Translations under genes and position numbers: made by a program
Assembly: GCF_024172085.1 (NCBI RefSeq)
Contig: NZ_JAMZDZ010000001.1
Coordinates: 2,170,001-2,234,000, forward strand
Length of the DNA stretch: 64,000 nucleotides
Direction: 5' to 3'
Origin: Hamadaea flava
GTDB lineage: Bacteria; Actinomycetota; Actinomycetes; Mycobacteriales; Micromonosporaceae
The notes under the pieces: generated by a model
Told to the model about the DNA's origin: nothing
What the model saw: the letters and a program-made list of their open reading frames with translations, nothing else
Database searches by the model: none
Shown here: positions 26,919-36,110 of the stretch, in pieces
Layout of the letters: each line of letters starts with the position of its first letter
Position numbering within the stretch: the stretch's first letter is position 1

Positions 26919-27409
26919 AACCCCGGATCACCTCCCATGAGCAGTACCTGGCCACCCTGCCCGGCAAGCCGATGGCCGCCGCCGTGCTGTTCACCGACGA
27001 CCACGATCGGCAACTACTCGTCGAGATCACCGACAAATCCCCTCACGCGTGGGAACTGCCCGGCGGGGCGGTCGAGAAAGGCGAGTCGCCCTACGACGCG
27101 GCCGTCCGCGAGGTCGCCGAGAAACTCGGCCTGACCGTCGTCCCCGGACGGATCCTGGTCATCGACTGGGTGCCGCCAGACACCCGCACCGACCGGCTAA
27201 TGATCGTCTTCGACGGCGGACCGTTGACCAGCACACAGACCGCGGCGATCACCCTTGCCCCAGACGAGTTACGCGACTGGGCCTGGAGCACCCCAGAGCA
27301 GGAAGCCATCCGCCTGTCGCCGCTGCTCGCCCGCCGGGCTGCGGCGGCCCGCCACGCCCGCCATGACGGCGTCACCGCCTACCTCGAAGCCGGTGCCGGC
27401 AGGACCTGA
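26915..27409 (+). CDS. Nudix hydrolase-like protein
   Basis: A 164-residue Nudix protein with box GAVEKGESPYDAAVREVAEK followed by LGL. All positions are canonical except the last of the paired glutamates, which is Lys (EK for EE), the same change seen in the Nudix protein at 20725-21306. The preceding E of REVAE is kept, so residual activity is possible. The ATG overlaps the methyltransferase stop (ATGA). It is the last gene of the kinase/Nudix operon. Confidence 0.8.
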   Translation: MKPRITSHEQYLATLPGKPMAAAVLFTDDHDRQLLVEITDKSPHAWELPGGAVEKGESPYDAAVREVAEKLGLTVVPGRILVIDWVPPDTRTDRLMIVFDGGPLTSTQTAAITLAPDELRDWAWSTPEQEAIRLSPLLARRAAAARHARHDGVTAYLEAGAGRT

Positions 27410-27585
27410 CCTGCGAAAGGCGACCTGCCGCAAACGGCCACCAGCGTTAAACGCACACGACCTGCAACCGTTGATGGAGTGAAAGATTCGGGGAGGCACC
27501 TGATGTACCACGGCGGAGACATCCAGCACGCCAGGCTTCACAGCGACAACGGCCAGGTTGCTGCCTATCGCAGGAGGGCATCAGG

Positions 27586-29680
27586 GTGCCGGCGCGTCCT
27601 CGGCTCGGCAGCCGGTGTCAGGTTCCCTCCCGCCGCCCCCGCAGCCGAGCACATCGAGTCTCCCCGACATTCACGGGTAACGGGGCCGGCAGGTCCTACG
27701 ATGCGGACCCGTCGGCGGGTGATGGCATGACGGCCACCTCAACCTGTCCAACGCCCGATCCGGCGCCCAGCGGCGACGACGCGAAGCCGCGACCGGTTCC
27801 GGCGCAGCCTGGCAAGCCCGCACCGGAACTGGCGGCCAGCCCCTGGCACAAACACCTCGAGGATCTGGCCAAGACCGGGTTCTGGACGATCGCCCGCCGC
27901 ATCCCGGCACTGGTCGGCTACGCATTGCGGCTAGGCTGGCAGGCATCACGCCGCGACACCGCGGCCGCGGTCGCCTTGACCCTGGCCGCCGGGCTAATGA
28001 CCACCCTCGGCCTGCTCGCCGGCACCGCCGCCCTGCGTACCTTGTTCAACGCCGGGTTCAGCACCGACGCCGTACGCGCCGCCGGCCCGTCACTGATCAT
28101 CGGCGGCCTCGCGGTCGCAGCCCGCGGCGGCCTCACCGTCGCGGCCGGCCACGCCCAGACCCGCCTCACCCCGCTGATCAACTACCGGGTGGAACTCGAC
28201 CTGTTCCGCGCCACCACAGCCGTACCAATGTCCGCATTCGACCAGGCCGGATTCGCCGAGGACATGCACCGCGCCCGCGACCGCGGCACCTTCGAGGCAG
28301 CCGGGCTCGTCGACTCCACCGTCAACCTGGTGACCGGCATGGTCGGGGTCGCGGCCACAGCGGTCGCGGTGGCGATCATCGAACCCTTGCTGCTGCCGTG
28401 CCTGCTGCTGTCCGCGCTGCCCACAGCGATCACCGCGACACGCATGGCCCGCCGCGAGTACGCGGCGCTGCTCGCCCGTATCACCCGCCGGCGCCGGATG
28501 TGGACGCTGGGATTCCTGATGGCGTCCAAACACACCGCCGCGGAACTGCGCACCTATCAGATGCGCGACCAGTTGCTGACCCAGTATGAGCAGGCCATGT
28601 CGGACGAAACCAGCGCACACATGCGGCTGGCCCGCCAGCAGACCCTGTCCCGGCTGTCTGGCATGATCGCCGGCGGCACAGCAATGTTCGGCCTGTATAT
28701 GGTGCTAGCGTGGATGCTGACCAGCGGCGACATCCCCCTCGCCGCCGCGGCCGCCACCTACGTCGCGGTCGTGCAGGCACGCACCAGCCTCAGCACCGCC
28801 GTGTTCGGCCTAAACCAGGTCTACGAACGCACCCTGTACGTGGGTGACATGCGCGATTTCGTCGACCGCTGCCACGCGGTCACCCCCACCGCCGACACGC
28901 AGCCCGTGCCCGCCGAGACACCAGCACAGATCGTGTTCGACGACGTATCGCTGTCCTACCCCGACACCGATCAGCCAGCGGTCGACTCGGTCAGCTTCAC
29001 CATCGAAGCCGGCCAGGTCGTCGCCCTCGTCGGCGAAAACGGCTCAGGCAAAAGCTCCATCTCCAAACTCCTCGCCGGTCTCTACCAGCCCACCAGCGGC
29101 CGCATCCTATGGAACGGCACCGACACCGTCGCCCTCGACCCGAACAGCCGGGCCGCGCACACGGCGGTCATGAGCCAGGACTGGTGGAATTCCCGTTCAC
29201 CGCCGGCGCCAACATCACCATCGGCCGACAGCAGGACACCCACGATCATCGCGAGGTCGAAGCCGCCGCCGTGGCAGCCGTCGCCCACGACATGATCACC
29301 GAACTCCCGGACGGCTACGACACCTGCTCGACCGCGAATACAAAGGCGGCCAGGAACTGTCCTCTGGACAGTGGCAGCGACTCATCGCAGCGAGGCTCAT
29401 CTACCGCAACGGCAGCCTTCTCATCTGCGACGAGCCGTCGGCGTCCATGGACCCCCGCGCCGAATACGCCCTATTCCAGCAGCTCACCGCACGCCCCGGG
29501 CGTATCGTCGTACTCGTCACCCACTGGCTGGCCAACGTCCGCGACGCCGACCTGATCCTGGTCATGGTCAAAGGCCACCTCGTCGCGGCCGGCACCCACG
29601 ACCAGCTCATGCGGCACACCGACAGCACCTACCGAACCCTATGGACCATGCAAGCATCCGGGTACATCGGCGCAACATAG
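27586..29680 (+). CDS. ABC exporter with fused membrane and ATPase domains, two apparent frameshifts
   Basis: The GTG at 27586 is seven bases after AGGAGGG; ATG 27727 is an alternative start. The N-terminal part is Pro-rich and is followed by about six membrane helices (residues 100-400), then Walker A GENGSGKSS near 485. The frame breaks at about 29185-29190, just after VMSQDWW, continues one frame over (EFPFTAGANITIGR), breaks again at about 29322-29325, and resumes with signature LSSGQWQ, Walker B LLICDEP and the H-loop VTHWL. Each break is repaired by adding one base in a short G or C run, giving about 698 residues. It is a type IV-like exporter; cargo unknown. It is either a sequence artefact or a recent pseudogene. 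Confidence 0.8.
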
Positions 29681-29954
29681 CCACATGGATGCAGCATCGT
29701 GTGGCCGTCACGCCAGCACTGATCGCCCTTCGGTGCAGCAGACCCGTACGACCAGAGCGTCGGTCGGCGGCATCCCAGTCAACCGTCGGCGACCACCGAG
29801 GCACAGCGTCGTGCGCGCCACTGGGAGGGTTTGCAGCGCTGAACCTCTTTGTGGCGCCGAGACGCCATCGGAAAATCGCCACAACCCCGGCCGGCGGGGT
29901 ACTTCCGCAGCGCCGGCCCTGTACACCCTTCACGGCTGGTTCATGGAAGGAACC

Positions 29955-31139
29955 ATGGTGCTTCAGATCGACTCGGCCGACGACCCCCACTACCGCATCG
30001 TCACGATCACCTACCAGCAGCCAGCCGGCGAGCCCGACCCGCATGACGTGTTCCTACGGTTCGTGACCCTGGACGAGAACGCCCGCCGCGCACGCGACCT
30101 CACCCCGTATCTGATGAGCCCCGAACCTGGCGGCCTGTGGCGCTGGACAGCACGCCTACGCGCCGATTTTCGCGCCTCCTACCAGATATGCCCCTCCCCG
30201 ACACCGTTGCCGACCGGGACGCTGGACGACCAGGCATGGACTGAATTGCTGGCCACCGGCGTCGCAGACGCGTCGAATCCGGCCACGTTCCCGACGATCT
30301 CCGGCAACCCCGGCCCCGCGTCGATCGTGGAACTGCCGCAGGCATCCGCACAGCCGTGGCGCCAACCGCGGCCAGGCACCGCCGCCGGCGCCCTGGTCTC
30401 CGGCGATATCGACAGTGACGTGCTGGCCAACACCCGACGGGTCTGGACCTACCTGCCACCCGGCGGCGTCCACGCTGACAGCCCAGCCGACGTGGTGGTC
30501 CTGCTCGACGGCGGCGACTGGATGCGCATCGACGTGACAACCACGCTGGACAACCTGATCGCAGACCAGGCGATCGGCCCCACCGTGGTGGTGATGGTCG
30601 ACACCGAGCACACCCGATGGCAGGAACTACCGGACCATCCGCGGTTCCTCCGCTTTCTGGTCGAGGAGCTCATGCCGTGGATCACCAGCCAATGGCCGGT
30701 CACCGCCGACCCCACGCGGACGGTGATCGCCGGGCAAAGCCTCGGCGGACTGATGCCCGCTTACACCGGACTACACGCATCGCACCGGTTCGGGCTCGTA
30801 CTGACCCAGTCCGGATCATTCCAATGGCCAAAGGGCAGCGAGTTCGACACCGCAGCCGGCGCGGTCATCCGCCAGTACGCCGCCGCGCCGCGCGTGCCCA
30901 TCCGCATCTTTCAGGAAGCCGGCCTTGTCGAAGTCCTGCTCCTAGACAAGAACCGGCACATGCGCGACGTGCTGACTGCCAAGGGCTACCCGCTGACCTA
31001 TCGGGAGTACTACGGCGGCCACGACTACGCCAGTTGGCGCGGTGGCCTGGCCGACGGACTCGCAGCGCTTCTGGGCGCCAGCCGCACCGCCGTGGGCGGC
31101 GATCCGGCCCCCACCCAGGGTCGCGACCAGGCGACCTGA
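29955..31139 (+). CDS. Fes/enterochelin-esterase-type hydrolase
   Basis: A 394-residue protein. The N-terminal ~150 residues form a beta-rich domain like the N-domain of enterochelin esterase. The C-terminal part is an esterase-D-like alpha/beta hydrolase with VVLLDGGDWM, nucleophile elbow GQSLGG near 259 and catalytic His in YYGGHDYASWR near 354. GGAAGGA precedes the ATG. Fes proteins hydrolyse siderophore ester bonds, but many actinobacterial homologues act on other esters. It lies downstream of the exporter. A degenerate copy of its N-domain lies at 32320-32590. Confidence 0.8.
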   Translation: MVLQIDSADDPHYRIVTITYQQPAGEPDPHDVFLRFVTLDENARRARDLTPYLMSPEPGGLWRWTARLRADFRASYQICPSPTPLPTGTLDDQAWTELLATGVADASNPATFPTISGNPGPASIVELPQASAQPWRQPRPGTAAGALVSGDIDSDVLANTRRVWTYLPPGGVHADSPADVVVLLDGGDWMRIDVTTTLDNLIADQAIGPTVVVMVDTEHTRWQELPDHPRFLRFLVEELMPWITSQWPVTADPTRTVIAGQSLGGLMPAYTGLHASHRFGLVLTQSGSFQWPKGSEFDTAAGAVIRQYAAAPRVPIRIFQEAGLVEVLLLDKNRHMRDVLTAKGYPLTYREYYGGHDYASWRGGLADGLAALLGASRTAVGGDPAPTQGRDQAT

Positions 31140-31404
31140 CACGTCCATCGAAGACGGCCGCCCTTCGAGGACCGTTGACACCTGAGGCGTCACCCACCAA
31201 CCAGCGCCGCAGGCTCAGAAGTTCTGCGGCGTTCCACGAGATCGCGGGCGGTCGACCGGCGCGCAAATGCTGTCGCTGGGCCAACCACGTCGAAACAAAG
31301 AGGCGCGGCGATGCAGCCGTTCGCGGACATCCGATGCAGCACAGGCACCTCACGACCAGCCGACAATGGGCCGCCGGCGGCCGCCGCTCGTCAGCAACGC
31401 CCGC

Positions 31405-32172
31405 TCAGTGACGGTGTGCCTCGATGTCGAAGACTCTGGCCTTGGTCGTCTGGTCGACCAGAACCAGCCCAAACTCGCGTGGTGTTCGCGCACGCCGCGC
31501 AACCATGATCACCAGCAGAGCCACATCCGGCTCCTGGCGACTGCCCAGCCTTGCCGGGAAAACCCGGTCCGGCAAGGGCTGCTGCTCCTCGTCGTCGAAG
31601 AACAGCGTGTAGGTCAGATCACCGGCCGGCTCGCCCGCAGACCGCCGATCGGTAGAAGCTGGGGCCGGCGCTTCGCAGAAAATGTAGAACACATCCTGGC
31701 CCTCGCCTGCGCCCAGTAGTCGATAGCCGTCGGACGCGGACGCATGACGGGGCTGCCACAGATCGCTGCCCGGCAGCGGTCGGCTGTGACGACCGAACTC
31801 GGTCGCGAACAGCTTCCGCTTCTCGTCACGGACCTGGCCTTGCCCGGCGTCGCCGGTGCCGGACCCGATTACTTCGAGCGACAGTCGTTCGACCTCGTCG
31901 GGCGGAAGCGGGAAGAAGCCGCTGAACAGCGTCCGGTCGAAGCTTCGCCCGGCGATATTGGCCCGGCCGAGGCTGAACCGCCCGTGCGGCCGCCAACTCT
32001 CACCTTCGACGATCACATCGGGAAAATGCGGGCCGGACTGCTCGTCGGCCATGTCGGCCGTCAGCGGCGGCCCTTCGAGCGCGACATGAAGATAGGTGCT
32101 GCCCTGCGCGCACAGCAGCATGCGGTAATCGCCGCCCAGATGACCGACCGAGGCGACCCACGTCGAACCCAT
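31405..32172 (-). CDS. Hypothetical 255-aa protein
   Basis: The ATG at 32172 follows GGGGAGGAAG; the frame stays open 42 bases further but lacks a ribosome site. The product is a soluble, beta-rich protein with no signal peptide (SVGHLGGDYRMLLCAQGS near the N-terminus, LTYTLFFDDEEQQPLP near 195). It ends with a strand-rich region, VALLVIMVARRARTPREFGL. No family recognised. It is the last gene of a minus-strand group that includes the 154-aa paralogue. Confidence 0.6.
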   Translation of the reverse strand: MGSTWVASVGHLGGDYRMLLCAQGSTYLHVALEGPPLTADMADEQSGPHFPDVIVEGESWRPHGRFSLGRANIAGRSFDRTLFSGFFPLPPDEVERLSLEVIGSGTGDAGQGQVRDEKRKLFATEFGRHSRPLPGSDLWQPRHASASDGYRLLGAGEGQDVFYIFCEAPAPASTDRRSAGEPAGDLTYTLFFDDEEQQPLPDRVFPARLGSRQEPDVALLVIMVARRARTPREFGLVLVDQTTKARVFDIEAHRH

Positions 32173-32319
32173 ATTCGTACTTCCTCCCCAAGGACACCGT
32201 CGATGTTCCTCCACGCCTAGTCGTCGGCATAGGGCCCGTTCGGTGAACGACTAAACGATCGACAGCGGCACCGGAAACCCGAAATAGCGACAAACACCGC
32301 CTATCCGGAGTAGCCGACC

Positions 32320-32590
32320 ATGTCCCATTCGGGGGACCCGGCGGTACCGAACGCCTCGATGCAGTGGACGGCCCTGCTGCGCTTCGACCTACTGCTCGCC
32401 TGGCAGTTCCGCATCCCACCCGACCCCGCTGACCAGCCCCGGCCTCCCCGCCAAGAAGGGGCGGATCTGCTGGCCGCAGGCATGCCGGATCCCACCAACC
32501 CGGTCACCTTCGACCTACAACGACAACCCGGACCCGGTTCTCTGCTAGATCTGCCGGGCGCGCTCCCCAGCCGGATCGCCGAGCTTCCCG
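32320..32590 (+). pseudogene. Remnant of a Fes-type esterase N-domain
   Basis: The translated stretch LLAAGMPDPTNPVTFDLQRQ and the following PGPGSLLDLPGA correspond closely to residues about 95-125 of the Fes-type esterase at 29955-31139 (LLATGVADASNPATFPTISG, PGPASIVELPQA), and the region before it (LLRFDLLLAWQFRI) to LWRWTARLRADFRASYQI. The first ~55 residues and the whole catalytic domain are missing, and the frame continues into unrelated sequence. It looks like a truncated second copy. Confidence 0.55.
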
Positions 32591-32793
32591 TTGAACACGG
32601 AAATTCGTCAGCCCGGCTCGGCCAACACGCCGGCGTCAGCCGATCTGCGGGAGGCTGGTCCGCTGGCTCGGCAGCCTACGTACGATCGTCCGCGCAGAAC
32701 GGGTATCCCCAACGCAGCGCCGCCTCTGCGATCACCCCGACGCAGGTCTTCGCTTGAGCGGCCAGATCGACCGACCAAGTCGGCCAGGCGGCG

Positions 32794-33258
32794 TTACTCC
32801 GCGGGGAAAATCGAGGCAAATACGTGTTGCAGGACCTGCTTGACGTCGCCGGGGTGAACCGGCGTCGGCTGGGCCTCGTCCATTGCGGAGTGGACCCGCG
32901 CCCAGAAGGCATTCCCGTCCAGGTCGGGGGGAAGCCGAAGGAACCAGCGATAGCCTCGCGGTCGCGGAGGCACGCTGGCATCTGCCAGGTAGCCGTCTAC
33001 GTCGTGGTCCAGCGCGTCTTGCTCCGCCTGGCTTCGCCTCTCGTGGAACTGCGATGGTCCGGCGTTGGATTCGATCCGCACCCATGTCGTGTGGACTCGA
33101 TCATCAAGCAATCGCGCGACTCGATCCCGTGGAGACAACCAAGCGATGATCGCTCCCCAGCCAGAGTCCGGCAGTTCGATCACGTCGGACTGGCCGATCG
33201 GTTCCGAGGCCAACTGGTTGAGGTTGTCCCAGCTCGAAAGCGGTGCAGCGGTTGCCAT
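32794..33258 (-). CDS. Hypothetical 154-aa protein, paralogue of the gene at 13671-14135
   Basis: ATG 33258 follows GGGAGTGG; the frame remains open upstream to 33294. The 154-residue product matches the protein at 13671-14135 in three blocks (SGWGAIIAWL, ERRSQAEQDALD, PPRPRGYRWFLRLP) and has exactly the same length. Both copies are on the minus strand next to other small genes of unknown role. No domain assigned. Confidence 0.7.
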   Translation of the reverse strand: MATAAPLSSWDNLNQLASEPIGQSDVIELPDSGWGAIIAWLSPRDRVARLLDDRVHTTWVRIESNAGPSQFHERRSQAEQDALDHDVDGYLADASVPPRPRGYRWFLRLPPDLDGNAFWARVHSAMDEAQPTPVHPGDVKQVLQHVFASIFPAE

Positions 33259-33503
33259 GCGGTGCCACTCCCACGGCATCGGACCAGCGGACACAATCCC
33301 TTCCAGTGCCTCTATTCAGTGTAGGCTGATGACGTCTCGCACACGCGCGTTGCCGGTGCCGCGGCAGCGGTGAAGCAAAGGAATCGCGGTACCTACGAGT
33401 GCGAGCAATGGACCGCACACGGGTCCGACCGGTCGAAGCGGCGCGCCGTAGTCCAGTCGGTCCCGTCATCCGCCAACCGATGAAAAGTGACGCAACCGTG
33501 GCG

Positions 33504-33773
33504 TCACAGACGGCGAATGACCACCGGCACCTTGCCCAGGGTCTCCTCTGGGGTGACGAGCGCTCCGGCGGAAGCGAGAAGTTCGTTGATGGCGGAGGTT
33601 GTGGCTACCCACTGCCCTGTCCACTCACGCAGGACGGCTGTTCCTGGATGCCCGGATCTGACGTACGTTCGCGATACGACGGCACGCACCGTCGTCGCCC
33701 GTTCAACGCCCGCGCCATCCTCCATACGCGCGGGCCTTCGGCTGGCTCGGACCGTGGCTACCTGCGCCGACAA
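33504..33773 (-). CDS. Hypothetical 89-aa protein
   Basis: TTG 33773 starts five bases after the stop of the upstream reconstructed gene. The C-terminal 45 residues have coding-like composition (TTSAINELLASAGALVTPEE). There is no family match and no clear ribosome site, so the call rests on composition and position only. Confidence 0.35.
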   Translation of the reverse strand: MSAQVATVRASRRPARMEDGAGVERATTVRAVVSRTYVRSGHPGTAVLREWTGQWVATTSAINELLASAGALVTPEETLGKVPVVIRRL

Positions 33774-33777
33774 AACA

Positions 33778-34237
33778 CTATTGCTGGGTACGGCTAGCGA
33801 CGATCAGCGCGTAGTCGGCGGACGCATACGTCTGTTCACCGATGGTGACGCTGGCCGGCCCTCGCCGGCCTGGTCCAACTCCTCCCCGCCGCTGACCACC
33901 CGCGCACCCGCGTTGGTCTTGGAGGAGCCAACGAAATACATCTCGCCGGCTCCATCGAGGTCGAGTTCGCCGCGGGCCTCAGCGAACGCACGGCCCTGGC
34001 TGATCCACGCGGACACGAGGATGTCGTAGCCGCCGTCCTGGCGGTCGCCGAACGCGGCGAAGACCGACAGCGTCTGGTCGGCTCCCGGGCCGGGTGAAGA
34101 GATGGACGCGGCGACCGGCTGGGCAGTGGCGGGCTGCGGGTCCAGTTGTGAAGCGGCACGACGGCCTCACCCAGCACGAGACACGCTGCGACCACCACAC
34201 CTACGGCCGGCCATCGGCGACTGTGGGCAATGGTCAC
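33778..34237 (-). CDS. Membrane-anchored extracytoplasmic protein, apparently frameshifted twice
   Basis: GTG 34237 overlaps the stop of the gene upstream (GTGA). The first frame gives a basic N-terminus and a membrane segment (WPAVGVVVAACLVLGEAVV) and then loses coding character at about 34135-34160. One frame over, coding resumes (ADQTLSVFAAFGDRQDGG), and at about 33850-33870 a second shift gives a convincing C-terminus (VTIGEQTYASADYALIVAS) ending at TAG 33778-33780. Each junction is consistent with one missing base. The corrected protein would have about 153 residues and a single N-terminal anchor. Function unknown. Confidence 0.5.
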
Positions 34238-34473
34238 ACCAGCACCGCGCACACTTGGTCGGTGTCCTTCTGGCTGGTGTAGGAGCTGTAATGGGCTTCG
34301 GCGTTGATGCACATGTACCGCGGAGCGGCGAGGTAGTACCACGGCCCAAGGTTGGCCGAGCCGCCGCCGAAGGAGCCGCTCTTGTGTGACAGCAGCCCAC
34401 CGCCGCAGTAGTCGCGCACGTGTCCCTGCCTGGTGTCGGGATTCTCTTGGTCGACTCCGTAACGAGGCCACAC
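34234..34473 (-). CDS. Hypothetical Cys-containing protein, possibly the 3' part of a broken gene
   Basis: A 79-residue frame rich in Gly, Tyr and Ser with three Cys (YCGGG..., YMCINAEAHYSSYTSQ, CAVLV end). There is no ribosome site before GTG 34473. The frame that overlaps just upstream (reading VWVTGQLIGLQAESDGDAHV) joins it in phase if one base is missing near 34470, so the true start probably lies further upstream. Its stop is coupled to the anchored protein gene. Confidence 0.4.
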   Translation of the reverse strand: MWPRYGVDQENPDTRQGHVRDYCGGGLLSHKSGSFGGGSANLGPWYYLAAPRYMCINAEAHYSSYTSQKDTDQVCAVLV

Positions 34474-34682
34474 ACGTGCGCGTCGCCATCGCTTTCTGCC
34501 TGTAATCCAATCAGTTGACCTGTCACCCAGACGGCGTCAACGACAGACCCTCCAGTGACCCATCGAACCCCGGGTATTGGCACATGCGTGCTAACTTTAC
34601 CCTCGGGGCCGCGGTCGTGCTGGAACGAACTTGTCAACTCCAGGGGCGACGGCGAGTGGTCGCGGGAGGGGAAGGAGTGATT

Positions 34683-35048
34683 GTGGCAGTGACAGGCACG
34701 CTGGTCGCCGAAAGCCTGGCACCTGGAATGCCGGTCGAATGCGGGCTGACGCTGCGCAAGGTGCAGCGGATCTCGGTGTCGAGCCCGGCGGACGATCAGC
34801 CAGCCGAGTGGACGCTGCTCGAATTCTCGTGCCCTGAGGATGTCGTCGGGCAGTTCGCGCAGCAGCTCGCGGACGCGATGCGCGCCGGCAGCTGGTATTG
34901 CGATTTCGCCTCGGCGCGAACGAAGTACGTCGTCTTCAGCGGCCGTGTATTCGCATTCGACCGGCACGATGCCGTCGCCAACGCCGAAGCCGTCGAGCAC
35001 GCGCGCAGCGTCGGCGTCCCGGAGGCTCAACTCGACTGGCCGCTGTAG
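34683..35048 (+). CDS. Hypothetical 121-aa protein, candidate immunity protein
   Basis: AAGGAG lies five bases before GTG 34683. The 121-residue acidic soluble protein has segments (WTLLEFSCPEDVV, GSWYCDFASARTKYVVFSGR, GVPEAQLDWPL) that resemble a family of small actinobacterial proteins I associate with polymorphic-toxin loci. That recollection cannot be checked here. It points towards the toxin cassette to its right but is on the opposite strand. It converges with the next gene. Confidence 0.6.
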   Translation: MAVTGTLVAESLAPGMPVECGLTLRKVQRISVSSPADDQPAEWTLLEFSCPEDVVGQFAQQLADAMRAGSWYCDFASARTKYVVFSGRVFAFDRHDAVANAEAVEHARSVGVPEAQLDWPL

Positions 35049-35117
35049 CGTCGCGTGTGCCACGCCTGCTGTCTGGGTCCATCCCCGGCCACAGCACTGG
35101 GCACATCTTGAGGGTCG

Positions 35118-35618
35118 TTAGAGCAGCGGCTGGTCGAGTGTGCGCTGCGGGCACCTGGCGACGATCATCGCGAGTTCGGGCGTCTCGGCGAACGCTTCCC
35201 AGTTGTCGAACACCACCCCGTGCGCGCGGGTGCACCGCATCAAGATCTGTTCCCGGTTGAATACCAGCACGGCGTCGCCCAGCCGCCACGCCGCAAGATC
35301 GATCGCTAGTTCCAGGACCTGTGCCCACGCGTGATCCGATTCCTCCAGGCTCGCCACGCCGCGTAGCTGGAAATAGACAGAGCTGCGAGTACGAAAGCCG
35401 AAGCTGGCGGCGGTTGACTGTTCGAGATATTCGCGCTCACGATTGCGGACACGTCGTGGCAGGGCTGCGCAGAAGACTCCCATTCCCGCTGTGTGCGCGT
35501 AGCGTGGGCTGCCGTCGCGTGGCTTGCGGATTTGCGCGCCCAGTCGGGATGCCACGAAAGTCAGCAGGCGTCGGTGCCTGATTACTTGATCTGTGAAGTA
35601 ATGGAGTTCTGTCGGCAT
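35118..35618 (-). CDS. SitI3-like immunity protein candidate
   Basis: ATG 35618 is eight bases after GGAG. The 166-residue protein contains FGFRTRSSVYFQLRG near residue 75 and GDAVLVFNREQILMR near 115, a pattern typical of the SitI3 family of immunity proteins from polymorphic-toxin loci. The N-terminus (ELHYFTDQVI) also fits. It lies downstream of the toxin cassette at 35844-37987 on the same strand, separated by 225 bp. It may protect against this or a related toxin. Confidence 0.6.
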   Translation of the reverse strand: MPTELHYFTDQVIRHRRLLTFVASRLGAQIRKPRDGSPRYAHTAGMGVFCAALPRRVRNREREYLEQSTAASFGFRTRSSVYFQLRGVASLEESDHAWAQVLELAIDLAAWRLGDAVLVFNREQILMRCTRAHGVVFDNWEAFAETPELAMIVARCPQRTLDQPLL

Positions 35619-35843
35619 GACCGCTGCTCCGTTGATGTCAATAGTTACCCGCACCTCGGACGAGCGTCGTCGATACGCTGGCCCGGCGACGATTTCGGTA
35701 ACGAGTTGTTCGCCCGACCGCCGGGTCACGCCTAGACTTCGGTGGGCGGGGGCGATGCCGCGTCCCATTCAAACGCTCCGTCTTCGACCGGCCGAGCATG
35801 GAGGGCGCGGCTCCCGCCTCGGCCAGTCCCGATCGTGGTGGCC

Positions 35844-36110
35844 TCACGCGGCGACGTCGACGGTCCACATGCGACCTGGGGATGCAAGTTCGCGGTCATC
35901 GCGGTCGAGAACGAGGGTTGTCTGGCCCGTGCGCAGTGTCCGCGGAGTCGCGAACTCGACCCCGAGGATGTGCAGCGCTTGACCGGTCGTCGCGTCGCGC
36001 ATCGCCGGGACGCCGACCGGCTGCTCGCCCTGGAAAGTCCCTACCACCAGCAGCCCACCGCGACTGACGATGTCGAAGACTTCGTCGACACGGAACTGGT
36101 TCGCGCTCAT
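35844..36110 (-). CDS. Small protein coupled to a WXG-like toxin, putative immunity protein
   Basis: An 88-residue beta-rich protein. The N-terminus (DEVFDIVSRGGLLVVGTFQG) resembles the second domain of elongation factor Tu-type beta barrels. The ATG overlaps the toxin stop (ATGA), so one toxin molecule is made with its partner. Position and size suggest immunity, but the fold is not a known immunity family that I can name. Confidence 0.6.
   Translation of the reverse strand: MSANQFRVDEVFDIVSRGGLLVVGTFQGEQPVGVPAMRDATTGQALHILGVEFATPRTLRTGQTTLVLDRDDRELASPGRMWTVDVAA

Noticed and set aside
27503-27730. 75-aa ORF with GGGGAGG upstream, ending in an ATGA overlap with ATG 27727
   Set aside because: It overlaps the GTG-started exporter frame at 27586, which also has an ideal ribosome site, and its product is Arg-rich without a recognisable fold. 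A leader peptide cannot be excluded.
33836-34510. Single long minus-strand ORF of 224 codons
   Set aside because: Only its central membrane segment is coding-like; the rest is Arg/Ser/Pro-rich shadow. The real gene appears to cross three frames.
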